NCBI RefSeq assembly: GCF_001021045.1
Contig: NZ_CP011545.1
Coordinates: 2,657,227 to 2,721,226 of the forward strand
From: Corynebacterium testudinoris
Lineage (GTDB): Bacteria; Actinomycetota; Actinomycetes; Mycobacteriales; Mycobacteriaceae
Reading direction: 5' to 3'
Length of the DNA: 64,000 nt
How positions within the stretch are numbered: position 1 is the first letter of the stretch; each line of letters begins with the position of its first letter. The notes under the pieces are model-generated. The model saw nothing but the letters and a program-made list of their open reading frames with translations, did no database searches and had not been told where the DNA came from. Both the position numbers and the translations under genes were made by a program. Positions 1 through 7,562 of the stretch are shown one piece after another.

Positions 1-557
1 CCGAAGACAACCTCGCCTACTTCCGCGATGAGGAAGAGTTCCGCTCCGCCCGCCTCATGGAGCAGGAGAACGGCGACTTCGGCCAGACCATTGCCCGCCA
101 GCTCATCGCCTCCTATTACATGTACGGCCTGTACTCGGCCCTGCTCGACTCCACCGATCCCACCATTGCCGCCATCGCCGCGAAAGCGATCAAGGAAGTC
201 GAGTACCACGTCGACCACGCGAGCCAATGGGTCCTGCGCCTGAGCCTGGGCACCGACTATTCCAAGGAGAGGATCGAGGAAGGCCTGTTCTACATGTGGC
301 CCTACATCGCGGAGCTATTCGAGGACCTGCCCCTTCACACCACCCTCGCCGAGCAGGGTATTGCCGTTGCGCCCTCGAGCCTCAAGGCGCAATTCGACGA
401 GCGCATCGCTCACCTTCTCACCATGGCCGAGCTCGAGATCCCTGCCACCCCGCAGGCGATGTCTGGCCACCGCACCGGCTGCTTCTCCGAGCACCGCGGC
501 TACATCCTCCTCGAAATGCAGTCCCTCGCCCGCCAACATCCCGGCGCGACCTGGTGA
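1..557 (+). CDS. paaC: Phenylacetyl-CoA epoxidase subunit PaaC (5' end outside window)
   Basis: Partial gene, open from base 3; about 184 C-terminal residues of a family usually near 250. PaaC is the non-catalytic ferritin-like partner of PaaA in the multicomponent monooxygenase that turns phenylacetyl-CoA into its 1,2-epoxide. The stretch around KEVEYHVDHASQWVLRL is the PaaC helix with the conserved EVxYHxxHxxxWVxRL pattern, and GDFGQTIARQL is also typical. It is followed directly by paaD and paaE. paaA and paaB should lie upstream of base 1. Confidence 0.93.
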   Translation, partial: EDNLAYFRDEEEFRSARLMEQENGDFGQTIARQLIASYYMYGLYSALLDSTDPTIAAIAAKAIKEVEYHVDHASQWVLRLSLGTDYSKERIEEGLFYMWPYIAELFEDLPLHTTLAEQGIAVAPSSLKAQFDERIAHLLTMAELEIPATPQAMSGHRTGCFSEHRGYILLEMQSLARQHPGATW

Positions 558-562
558 TCACC

Positions 563-1090
563 ATGTCTACCCACCCCCTGCGCCCCACCGACCCCGCGGA
601 TGCCCGGGTCTGGGATACCGCCGCAGCCGTCCCCGATCCGGAGATTCCCGTCATCTCCATCGCTGACCTGGGCATTCTGCGCCGCGCCGCCATCATTGAT
701 GGCCAGGCCGTTGTCACCATCACCCCGACCTACTCCGGGTGTCCGGCCATGGACTACATCAGCCGAGAAGTCTCGGAAGCCCTCGCCGCCGCCGGCTACG
801 AGGACGCGGTGGTGGACCTCGTGCTGCAACCCGCCTGGAGCACCGATTGGATCACCGAACAGGGGCGTGACCAGCTCCGCGAGTACGGCATCGCCCCTCC
901 CCAGCACCACACCTCCCCCGTCGCCCCAGGCCCCATCCCCTTAACGCTGGCGCCCCCCACCCCGGTTCCGTGCCCCCGCTGCCGCTCGACCCGGACTAAG
1001 AAACTCGCCCAATTCGGCTCCACCTCCTGCAAAGCGCTCTATAGCTGCCAGGACTGCCTCGAACCCTTCGACTACTTCAAGGTGCACTGA
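563..1090 (+). CDS. paaD: Phenylacetyl-CoA epoxidase assembly factor PaaD
   Basis: 175 residues. An N-terminal MIP18/DUF59 domain has PDPEIPVISIADLG near residue 25 and the motif Cys TYSGCP at about 57-62. A C-terminal zinc ribbon has CPRC at 137-140, Cys156 and CQDC at 162-165. PaaD is thought to mature an iron centre of the epoxidase. The ATG at 563 lies 5 bases after the paaC stop; an in-frame GTG at 554 overlaps that stop by 4 bases and is a real alternative. paaE overlaps the end by one base. Confidence 0.93.
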   Translation: MSTHPLRPTDPADARVWDTAAAVPDPEIPVISIADLGILRRAAIIDGQAVVTITPTYSGCPAMDYISREVSEALAAAGYEDAVVDLVLQPAWSTDWITEQGRDQLREYGIAPPQHHTSPVAPGPIPLTLAPPTPVPCPRCRSTRTKKLAQFGSTSCKALYSCQDCLEPFDYFKVH

Positions 1091-2268
1091 TGTCTGCAAC
1101 CGCGTCTGCTCCCGAATCCACCAAGCAGAGGGCAAAGTTCCAACCCCTCGAAGTCTCCGAAGTCCGCCGGCTGACCGACAACGCCGTCGAGGTCAGCTTC
1201 GCGGTGCCGGAAGAACTGCGCGCGGACTACGACTATGTTCCCGGCCAGTACGTTGCCCTCCGCGCCACGATCGACGGCCAGGAAGTTCGTCGTTCCTACT
1301 CCATCTGCGATATCCCCCAATCCGGCATCATCCGCGTCGCCATCAAGCGCGACCTCGGCGGGGTGTTCTCCACCTGGGCCAACGATGAGCTGCAGCCGGG
1401 CACCGTCATCGAGGTGATGAACCCACAGGGGGCGTTCACTTCCCGGGTGCACGTCACCTCCCTCAACGATGCTCAGGCCCTGCTCAAAGAAGAGCTTGCC
1501 GACGTCGGCGGTGCTCCCCATCTCGTCGCCATCGCCGCCGGGTCCGGCATCACCCCCATCATGTCCATCGCGCAGGCGCTCCTCTCCGGCTCCCCCACCG
1601 CAACGTTCGAGCTGGTCTACGCCAACAAGGGTGGCAGCGACGTCATGTTTGCGGAAGAGCTGGGCGATCTCAAGGACAAGTACCCCACCCGCTTCGCCGT
1701 CCACCACGTCCTCTCTCGCGAGCAGCGCGTCAACCCGCTGTTCTCGGGGCGTATTGATGACGAGAAGTTGAAGATCCTCCTGGACAAGGTCATCCTCACG
1801 GAAGACACCCGCGAGTGGTTCCTGTGCGGCCCCTTCGAGATGGTCCAGCTCGTCCGCGACGAGCTTGCTGCGCGCGGCGTGGACAACGAGAACATTCGTT
1901 TCGAGCTCTTCTCCACCGGCAAACCCTCCGACGGCCCGCAACAGGGCAATACCGGCCGGCCCGTCATTGTCGACCCTTCGGGCAAGAACATCACCATTTC
2001 CTTCCAGCTCGATGGCCTCTCCGGCAGCATCGAATCCCCCGCATCCGCCAACGAAACGGTCCTCAACGCCGCCCTCCGCGCCCGCCCCGACGTGCCTTTC
2101 GCCTGCGCTGGCGGCGTCTGCGGCACCTGCCGCGCCAAGGTCGTCGAAGGTGAGTTCACGATGGATGAGAACTACGCGCTGGAGCCCGACGAGGTCGCCC
2201 GCGGCTACGTCCTCACCTGCCAGACCCGCCCGACGGGCGAGTCCATCACCGTCGACTACGACGCCTAA
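1090..2268 (+). CDS. paaE: Phenylacetyl-CoA epoxidase reductase subunit PaaE
   Basis: 392 residues, the usual size. This is the electron-transfer subunit passing electrons from NADPH through FAD and a plant-type [2Fe-2S] cluster to PaaA. The FAD motif RRSYSIC is at 67-73 and a nucleotide-binding AAGSGITPIMS stretch near 150. The C-terminal ferredoxin domain has Cys339, Cys344, Cys347 (CAGGVCGTC) and Cys377. Its ATG overlaps the paaD stop (TGATG), so the genes are translationally coupled. Confidence 0.95.
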   Translation: MSATASAPESTKQRAKFQPLEVSEVRRLTDNAVEVSFAVPEELRADYDYVPGQYVALRATIDGQEVRRSYSICDIPQSGIIRVAIKRDLGGVFSTWANDELQPGTVIEVMNPQGAFTSRVHVTSLNDAQALLKEELADVGGAPHLVAIAAGSGITPIMSIAQALLSGSPTATFELVYANKGGSDVMFAEELGDLKDKYPTRFAVHHVLSREQRVNPLFSGRIDDEKLKILLDKVILTEDTREWFLCGPFEMVQLVRDELAARGVDNENIRFELFSTGKPSDGPQQGNTGRPVIVDPSGKNITISFQLDGLSGSIESPASANETVLNAALRARPDVPFACAGGVCGTCRAKVVEGEFTMDENYALEPDEVARGYVLTCQTRPTGESITVDYDA

Positions 2269-2280
2269 CCGGGAGCCCAA

Positions 2281-3051
2281 ATGATCGATCTCATCGTCGA
2301 CGGATCCACCGCAGAGGTGGTGCTCAACAACCCGCGGGCGCTCAATTCCCTCACGGAAGCTGACCTGCAGGAGCTTTCCCAGGCCTACACCGAGGCCGCC
2401 CAACGCAACGTTCGTTCCCTCCTGCTGCGCGGCGAGGGCAAAGCATTTAGCGCGGGCCGTAATATTCGCGGACTCAACCCGGCCGACGATGACGCCACGG
2501 ACTACCTCGCCAACAAGGTCACTCCCGTGCTCAAGCAGATGAGCACCTTCCCCGCCCCGACCTTCACGGCTGTCCACGGGGTCTGCCTCGGTGTCGGCCT
2601 GGGCCTGGTCATCGCCAGTGACATTGCCTACGTCGCCGAGGATGCCACCTTCGGTTCCCCCTTCGCCAACCTCGGCGCCACCCTCGACTCCGGCGGGCAC
2701 GCCCTGTTCGTGGAACGCCTGGGAGCCCACCGCGCCATGGATCTCATCGTCACCGGCGATATGATCTCCGGCCGCGAGGCGGTGGACGCTGGATTGTTCT
2801 CCCGCGCGCTCCCCGCCGATGAGCTCCTTGACTTCGCCCGCGAGAAGGCGGCCCGCGCAGCCGAGGGCGCCACCTTAGCTTTCCTGGCCAGCCGCACACT
2901 CGTCCACGACATCCGCGATCAGCGCCTCGGACTGTGGGAATCGGTCGACGAGGAAAACCTCGCGCAGGGCCGACTATGTTCCTCCGCCGACTACGCGGAG
3001 GGTTTCGCTGCCTTCAACGACAAACGTCGCCCCACCTTCCACGGCCGTTAA
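2281..3051 (+). CDS. paaG: Enoyl-CoA hydratase/isomerase, PaaG-like
   Basis: 256-residue crotonase-fold protein. The oxyanion-hole segment SAGRNIRGL and the loop GVCLGVGLGLVIASDIA are visible, followed by FANLGATLDSGG, where an acidic residue sits as in PaaG. In the pathway PaaG isomerises the ring-epoxide CoA ester to the oxepin. It starts 12 bases after paaE with GGGAG upstream. Assignment as PaaG rather than a general hydratase rests on operon position and this Asp; the gene at 4293 is the second crotonase. Confidence 0.78.
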   Translation: MIDLIVDGSTAEVVLNNPRALNSLTEADLQELSQAYTEAAQRNVRSLLLRGEGKAFSAGRNIRGLNPADDDATDYLANKVTPVLKQMSTFPAPTFTAVHGVCLGVGLGLVIASDIAYVAEDATFGSPFANLGATLDSGGHALFVERLGAHRAMDLIVTGDMISGREAVDAGLFSRALPADELLDFAREKAARAAEGATLAFLASRTLVHDIRDQRLGLWESVDEENLAQGRLCSSADYAEGFAAFNDKRRPTFHGR

Positions 3052-3085
3052 CACCACCGCCTCGAAACCTCCTAGGAGCACCCCA

Positions 3086-4288
3086 GTGAGCACTGACGCC
3101 TTTCTCGTTTCCGGCCGCCGGACCCCCGTCGGCCGCTACGGCGGAGCTCTCTCCTCTGTCCGTCCGGATGACCTCGCTGCCCTCACCATCCGCGCGGTCA
3201 TCGAGGACGCCGGCATCGACCCGTCGGCGGTCGACGAGGTGATCCTCGGCAACGCCAACGGTGCCGGCGAGGAGAATCGTAACGTCGCCCGCATGGCGTG
3301 GTTGCTGGCTGGCTACCCGGATTCCGTCCCCGGTATCACCGTCAATCGCCTGTGCGCCTCCGGGATGTCGGCGATTGCCCTGGCCACGGCGATGGTGAAT
3401 TCGGGGCAGGCGGACGTCGTTGTCGCCGGCGGGGTGGAGTCGATGTCGCGGGCTCCGTGGGTCGTCGAAAAGCCGCGCAGCGGGTTTGCCAAGCCTGGCG
3501 AGACCTTCGATACCTCCATCGGCTGGCGTTTTATCAACCCGAAGTTCGCAAGCCAGGAGAAGACGACGTTTTCCATGCCGGAGACGGCTGAGGAGGTCGC
3601 GCGGGTGTGCACCATTTCGCGGGAGGATGCCGACGCTTTCGCCGCCCAGTCCCAGGCTCGCGCCCTCGCCGCCATCGAGGCCGGCTACTTTGTCCCCGAG
3701 ATCGTCCCCGTTGAGATCACCGATCGCAAGGGCAACACCACGCTCATCGACACCGATGAGGGGCCGCGCCCCGGCACCACGCCGGAGGTCCTGGCCGCGT
3801 TGCGCCCGGTGGTCGAGGGGGGCAAGGTCGTCACGGCTGGCAATTCTTCATCGCTTAACGACGGCGCCTCCGCCATCCTCGTCGTCAGCCAGCGCGCCGT
3901 CGAGCGTTACGGCCTCACACCCCGCGCCCGGGTCGTCGCGAATGCCAACGCGGGCCTGGCCCCGGAGGTCATGGGTCTGGGTCCGATCCCTGCCACACGC
4001 CGCGTCCTAGAGAAAGCCGGGTGGAACATCGGCAGCGTCGATGCCATCGAGCTCAACGAGGCTTTTGCCACCCAGTCGCTGGCATGTATCCGCGAGCTAG
4101 AACTCGATGAGAACAAAGTCAACGCCTGGGGCGGGGCCATCGCGCTGGGCCATCCCCTCGGCTCGTCGGGGTCCCGGATCACCATCACCCTGCTCAACCG
4201 CCTGGAGCACGAGGGCAGCCAGCGCGGCATCGCCACGATGTGCATCGGCGTCGGCCAGGGTGCCGCCATCGCAATTGAGAGGGTCTAA
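3086..4288 (+). CDS. paaJ: Acetyl-CoA acyltransferase, PaaJ/3-oxoadipyl-CoA thiolase type
   Basis: 400 residues, full-length thiolase. The nucleophile is Cys90 in NRLCASGMSAIALA; the C-terminal His356 (ALGHPLGSSGSR) and Cys386 (MCIGVGQGAA) complete the active site. It starts with GTG at 3086 behind a CTAGGAGCA ribosome site. In phenylacetate degradation this thiolase cleaves 3-oxo-5,6-dehydrosuberyl-CoA and 3-oxoadipyl-CoA. The specificity is inferred from context; the fold and catalysis are clear. Confidence 0.85.
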   Translation: MSTDAFLVSGRRTPVGRYGGALSSVRPDDLAALTIRAVIEDAGIDPSAVDEVILGNANGAGEENRNVARMAWLLAGYPDSVPGITVNRLCASGMSAIALATAMVNSGQADVVVAGGVESMSRAPWVVEKPRSGFAKPGETFDTSIGWRFINPKFASQEKTTFSMPETAEEVARVCTISREDADAFAAQSQARALAAIEAGYFVPEIVPVEITDRKGNTTLIDTDEGPRPGTTPEVLAALRPVVEGGKVVTAGNSSSLNDGASAILVVSQRAVERYGLTPRARVVANANAGLAPEVMGLGPIPATRRVLEKAGWNIGSVDAIELNEAFATQSLACIRELELDENKVNAWGGAIALGHPLGSSGSRITITLLNRLEHEGSQRGIATMCIGVGQGAAIAIERV

Positions 4289-4292
4289 GACC

Positions 4293-5054
4293 ATGACATT
4301 CCCGGAGTTTAGTGCCCTGACCGTCTCCGAGTCGGACGATCGGCTCCTGGTCCAGCTCACCCGCCCCGAGGTCCGCAACGCGATTGATGAGCAGATGGTC
4401 AGCGAGCTCCACACCATCTGCTCCTACTTGGAGCACAACCCCAAGATCCTCCTCATCACTGGGTGTGAGGCCAAGGGCAAGGGCATCTTCGCTTCGGGCG
4501 CTGATATTGGTCAGCTGCGCGAACGCCGCCGCGACGATGCCCTCCGCGGGGTCAACAACACCATTTTTCAGCGCATCGCGCAGTTGCCGTCCCCGGTCAT
4601 CGCCGCCGTCGATGGTTATGCGCTGGGCGGTGGCCTGGAACTGGCCCTGGCCGCCGACTTCCGAATCGCCACCCCGGACGCCACGTTTGGTCAGCCGGAA
4701 GCCAGCCTGGGAATCATTGCCGCAGCGGGTGGGCTCTGGCGGCTCAAGGAGCTCGTCGGCGTGGCCGTCGCTAAGGAAATCCTCCTGGCCGGCCGCCTGG
4801 TGTCCGGACGCGAGGCCCTCGATCTCCACCTGGTCACCGAGCTGCACTCTCCCGCCGACCTCCTCGACGCCGCGCAGAGCCTAGCCGATCGCATCGCCGC
4901 CCTCGATCCGCTCGCCGTGCGCCTGAGCAAGCAGGTAATGGCGATGCCGACGGCCGCTCACCCGGCGGTGGACAACATTGCCCAGGCCATCCTCTTCGAA
5001 TCGGACGCGAAGTTCGATCGCATGCAGGCGTTCCTTGACCGAAAGAAGAAATAG
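4293..5054 (+). CDS. paaF: Enoyl-CoA hydratase, PaaF-like
   Basis: 253 residues, second crotonase of the cluster. ASGADIGQL and GYALGGGLELALAADF form the CoA/oxyanion elements and FGQPEASLGIIAAAGG follows. The likely role is hydration of 2,3-dehydroadipyl-CoA. The start is the ATG four bases after the thiolase stop; a much longer reading frame upstream only overlaps the thiolase gene. One base separates its stop from the next ATG. Confidence 0.8.
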   Translation: MTFPEFSALTVSESDDRLLVQLTRPEVRNAIDEQMVSELHTICSYLEHNPKILLITGCEAKGKGIFASGADIGQLRERRRDDALRGVNNTIFQRIAQLPSPVIAAVDGYALGGGLELALAADFRIATPDATFGQPEASLGIIAAAGGLWRLKELVGVAVAKEILLAGRLVSGREALDLHLVTELHSPADLLDAAQSLADRIAALDPLAVRLSKQVMAMPTAAHPAVDNIAQAILFESDAKFDRMQAFLDRKKK

Positions 5055-5055
5055 C

Positions 5056-5892
5056 ATGAGTATCCCCAAGCAAGTTGGCGTCCTCGGTGGCGGCCGCATG
5101 GGCGCAGGAATCGCCCATTCTTTCCTCGCCGCCGGTGCTTCCGTCACGGTCGTTGATGTCAATGACGCCGCCGTCACCGCCGCCCGCGAACGCATCGCCC
5201 AGGACGTCGCCGGTTCCTTTGCCCGGGGTGCGGAGGGTTCCCCCGAGGAGTGGATGGACCGGCTCACTGTGACCACCGACCCGGCGGCCTTTGCCCATCA
5301 CCCGCTGATCATCGAAGCCGTGCCGGAGTCCATCGAGCTGAAGATTAGTTCTTTCCGGACGATCGCCGAACACTCCCCCGCCGCGGCCATCGCCACCAAT
5401 ACGTCGTCGCTGTCGGTCACCGACTTAGCGGGCATCGTGGACAATGACGTCATTGGGCTGCATTTTTTCAACCCGGTGCCCGCTTCGAAGCTCGTGGAAA
5501 TCGTCGTCGCTGACTCCACCCCGCCCTCCCTGGTCAAGGATGCGAAGGTCTGGGTGGAGGGCCTGGGCAAGACGCCGATCGTGGTCAAGGACTCCCCCGG
5601 TTTCGCCTCATCCCGCCTGGGTGTAGCCATCGCCATCGAGGCGATCCGCATGGTTGAGGAGGGCGTGGCCAGCGCCGAGGACATCGACCAGGCCATGGTC
5701 CTGGGCTACAAGTTCCCGGTTGGTCCGCTCGCGCTCACCGATATCGTCGGCCTCGACGTGCGTTTGGGGATCGCGGAGTACCTCGAGTCGTCCTTAGGCC
5801 CCCGCTTCGCCCCGCCGCAGCTCATGCGCGATATGGTCGCCCGCGGTGAGCTCGGCCGCAAGTCCGGCAAGGGCTTCTACGACTACCGCTAG
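5056..5892 (+). CDS. paaH: 3-hydroxyacyl-CoA dehydrogenase, PaaH-like
   Basis: 278 residues. NAD-binding GGGRMGAGIAHS is at the N-terminus; NTSSLSVTDLA and HFFNPVPASKLVEIV carry the catalytic Ser/His region, and the C-terminus is GKGFYDYR. It oxidises 3-hydroxyadipyl-CoA in the lower phenylacetate pathway. Its last 36 bases (5856-5891) are repeated exactly at 7049-7084, beyond the TetR/HPP cassette, and its stop overlaps the converging TetR gene. The original 3' junction of the operon was therefore probably the second copy. Confidence 0.85.
   Translation: MSIPKQVGVLGGGRMGAGIAHSFLAAGASVTVVDVNDAAVTAARERIAQDVAGSFARGAEGSPEEWMDRLTVTTDPAAFAHHPLIIEAVPESIELKISSFRTIAEHSPAAAIATNTSSLSVTDLAGIVDNDVIGLHFFNPVPASKLVEIVVADSTPPSLVKDAKVWVEGLGKTPIVVKDSPGFASSRLGVAIAIEAIRMVEEGVASAEDIDQAMVLGYKFPVGPLALTDIVGLDVRLGIAEYLESSLGPRFAPPQLMRDMVARGELGRKSGKGFYDYR
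5856..5891 (+). repeat. 36-bp direct repeat, left copy (paaH 3' end)
   Basis: Begins CCGCAAGTCCGGCAAGGG and ends GACTACCGCTA; identical, base for base, to 7049-7084. It encodes the last residues of PaaH and supplies the stop codon of the TetR gene on the opposite strand. Confidence 0.97.
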
Positions 5893-6443
5893 TTGTTGGC
5901 GGCCAGTAGCCGATCGGCTGCCGCCTTCGCTTGCTCAGCGGCGTCGGCATTCCCCGAGATACCCGCGGTGACCATGCATCCTTCTATCAGGAGGAAGATC
6001 GCATCTGCTGTAGCTTGCGGCGCACCCGTTCCGGCTACGACGTCGTTCACATAGTTGCGCAGGCGTATCTTGTGTCGACGCACCGACTCTGCGACGTCGA
6101 GAGAAGTCCCGCCGAGTTCACCGAATGCGTTGATCCAGGCGCATCCGCGGTGACCTTCGCCCGCGAGCCAGTCTGAGAGCCAATCGAATATCGCCAGCAC
6201 CTGACCCTTTGGCTGCGTTTCTTGGGCAACCCGCTGTGCTAACGAGGCGCGCCATCGTTCATCACGACGATCGAGCATCGCCACCGCGATCGCATCCTTG
6301 CCTGCGAACAGTGAGTAGATGCGCTTGAGAGGCAGACCGGATGCAGCGCGGAGGGCATCCATCCCGACGGCTTGATACCCGCGTTCGTAGAAGAGCTCTT
6401 CAGCTGCGTCAAGCAGTTGATCACGAGCCGTTTGAGACGACAT
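5889..6443 (-). CDS. TetR-family transcriptional regulator
   Basis: 184 residues. The N-terminal helix-turn-helix region includes LLDAAEELFYERGYQAVGMDAL, continuing into the SGLPLKRIYSLFAGKDAIA recognition part, followed by a ligand-binding helical domain. It is divergent from the HPP membrane gene. Two palindromes lie between them (6477-6490 and 6510-6525), so it very likely represses itself and that gene. Base composition looks less GC-rich than the flanking paa genes. Its stop codon CTA lies inside the left 36-bp repeat. It need not be the PaaR regulator of the paa genes. Confidence 0.88.
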   Translation of the reverse strand: MSSQTARDQLLDAAEELFYERGYQAVGMDALRAASGLPLKRIYSLFAGKDAIAVAMLDRRDERWRASLAQRVAQETQPKGQVLAIFDWLSDWLAGEGHRGCAWINAFGELGGTSLDVAESVRRHKIRLRNYVNDVVAGTGAPQATADAIFLLIEGCMVTAGISGNADAAEQAKAAADRLLAANN

Positions 6444-6476
6444 GGCTGTCCACCGGAACCTTTCAAAGTTGCGTTG

Positions 6477-6490
6477 AGAACGGTCGTTCT
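6477..6490. promoter_or_regulatory. TetR operator 1
   Basis: AGAACGGTCGTTCT: 6-bp inverted arms (AGAACG/CGTTCT) in the TetR/HPP intergenic region. It abuts a TATACT -10-like hexamer at 6490-6495 for the HPP gene, a good place for repression. Confidence 0.75.
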
Positions 6491-6509
6491 ATACTCTACC
6501 AAGCACGTA

Positions 6510-6525
6510 GAGAACGATCGTTCTC
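6510..6525. promoter_or_regulatory. TetR operator 2
   Basis: GAGAACGATCGTTCTC, a perfect 16-bp palindrome sharing GAACGxTCGTTC with operator 1, 33 bases downstream of it and upstream of the HPP ribosome site AAAGGA. Confidence 0.78.
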
Positions 6526-6547
6526 GCACAGCGAAAGGAACGCGGTC

Positions 6548-7048
6548 GTGACATCAGATGTGAAGCCGATCTTTGCCAGCAGAGCACCCGCACGCCCAGC
6601 AATTTCCACCCTGCTGGTGGCGACACTCACCTCGACGGCAGCGCTGACTGCACTTGTCGCCCTCGGAGCCCTATCGGGACACTTGCTGCTCATCCCACCC
6701 ATGGCTGCGAGCATGGCCCTGATCGCCGGTGCGCCGTCATTGCCGTTGGCACAGCCCCGTCACGTAATCGGAGGTCAGGTAATCTCGGCCATCGTTGGTG
6801 TCACGGTCGGGCTGGCGAGCCACTCACTTTGGGCTGCCGCCATCGCCGGAGGCTTCGCGCTTGGCGCAATGCTGCTGACGCGCACGTCGCATTCACCAGC
6901 AGCAGCCACCGCTGTAATCGGAGCAATGCTGACACAGGGGCACATCTCATTCGTGATCTGCGCTGGTCTCGGGGCTGGAGTGCTCGTACTGTTCGGACTG
7001 CTTCGTTCCACACTGAAACGTGTGGCCTATCCGGCGTATTGGTGGTAA
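6548..7048 (+). CDS. HPP-family integral membrane protein
   Basis: 166 residues, almost wholly hydrophobic with about four to five membrane segments. The pattern LLLIPPMAASMALIAGAPS, then PLAQPRHVIGGQ, then SHSPAAATAVIGA is that of the HPP family (nitrite- or solute-transport related in other organisms). GTG start at 6548 behind AAAGGA; the longer upstream frame runs into the TetR gene. Its stop TAA is immediately followed by the right 36-bp repeat. The substrate is unknown; control by the divergent TetR suggests an inducible export or uptake role. Confidence 0.82.
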   Translation: MTSDVKPIFASRAPARPAISTLLVATLTSTAALTALVALGALSGHLLLIPPMAASMALIAGAPSLPLAQPRHVIGGQVISAIVGVTVGLASHSLWAAAIAGGFALGAMLLTRTSHSPAAATAVIGAMLTQGHISFVICAGLGAGVLVLFGLLRSTLKRVAYPAYWW

Positions 7049-7084
7049 CCGCAAGTCCGGCAAGGGCTTCTACGACTACCGCTA
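7049..7084 (+). repeat. 36-bp direct repeat, right copy
   Basis: Exact copy of 5856-5891, starting one base after the HPP stop. In its frame it still reads RKSGKGFYDYR and stop, the PaaH C-terminus. Its last three bases are the stop codon of the thioesterase on the other strand. Confidence 0.97.
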
Positions 7085-7474
7085 ATGCTTATCGACGATC
7101 GCGTTGGTAATCCGTGCCGTACACAGCCGCCGCCCTGCGTCGTCCGTGATGGTCACCTCGTGGCTGGTCAGCGTCCTGCCCAGGCGGATAGCCGTGGCGG
7201 TGGCCGTCACCATCCCCTCCCGGCCGGAGGCGTGGTGGGTGGCGTTGATATCCACCCCGACGGCCACCTTGCCCATGGTCGAGGCGTGGATGACCGCGGC
7301 CCAGGATCCGACGGCCTCCGCGATCGCGACCATCGCCCCGCCGTGGAGGAGCCCGAGTGACTGGCGGTTTCCGTCGATAGGCATGGTGGCCACCACTTTC
7401 TCGGGGGATTGCTCGACGACGGTGACACCCATCTTCTTATCGAGTTCTCCCAGTTCAATGGTCCACGGTTCCAT
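7082..7474 (-). CDS. Hotdog-fold acyl-CoA thioesterase (PaaI/YdiI type)
   Basis: 130 residues. The HGG core GLLHGGAMVAIAEAVGS marks the 4-hydroxybenzoyl-CoA thioesterase-like hotdog family. The acidic catalytic residue is Glu (IAEAV) as in YdiI/MenI-type enzymes, whereas E. coli PaaI has Asp there. Its position beside paaZ and a shared PaaR-like operator suggest it releases CoA from dead-end phenylacetate intermediates; a menaquinone-related thioesterase is the alternative. Divergent from paaZ. Confidence 0.82.
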   Translation of the reverse strand: MEPWTIELGELDKKMGVTVVEQSPEKVVATMPIDGNRQSLGLLHGGAMVAIAEAVGSWAAVIHASTMGKVAVGVDINATHHASGREGMVTATATAIRLGRTLTSHEVTITDDAGRRLCTARITNAIVDKH

Positions 7475-7501
7475 GTTGCTCCATTCTTTTGTGATCTAGA
7501 T

Positions 7502-7507
7502 TATACT
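7502..7507 (+). promoter_or_regulatory. Putative paaZ -10 element
   Basis: TATACT in an AT-rich stretch upstream of paaZ; the expected start point (about 7514) lies at the edge of the 7518-7539 palindrome. No convincing -35 was found. Confidence 0.45.
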
Positions 7508-7517
7508 AGCCCGAAAT

Positions 7518-7539
7518 CCCTACCGTCCGGTCGGTCACT
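7518..7539. promoter_or_regulatory. PaaR-like operator
   Basis: Imperfect palindrome with core ACCGTCCGGTCGGT (7522-7535) flanked by CCCT and CACT. From memory, PaaR of C. glutamicum binds a 22-bp palindrome with half-sites ACCG and CGGT around a central CG; spacing and core match here. It sits between the -10-like hexamer and the paaZ ribosome site. Confidence 0.65.
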
Positions 7540-7562
7540 AATTAGTTTAGGAAGGACACCCC

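Noticed and set aside
1072..2730. 552-codon open frame on the minus strand across paaE and the paaG-like gene
   Set aside because: Glycine- and aspartate-rich shadow translation caused by high GC; both genes on the plus strand have clear families and no minus-strand domain is visible.
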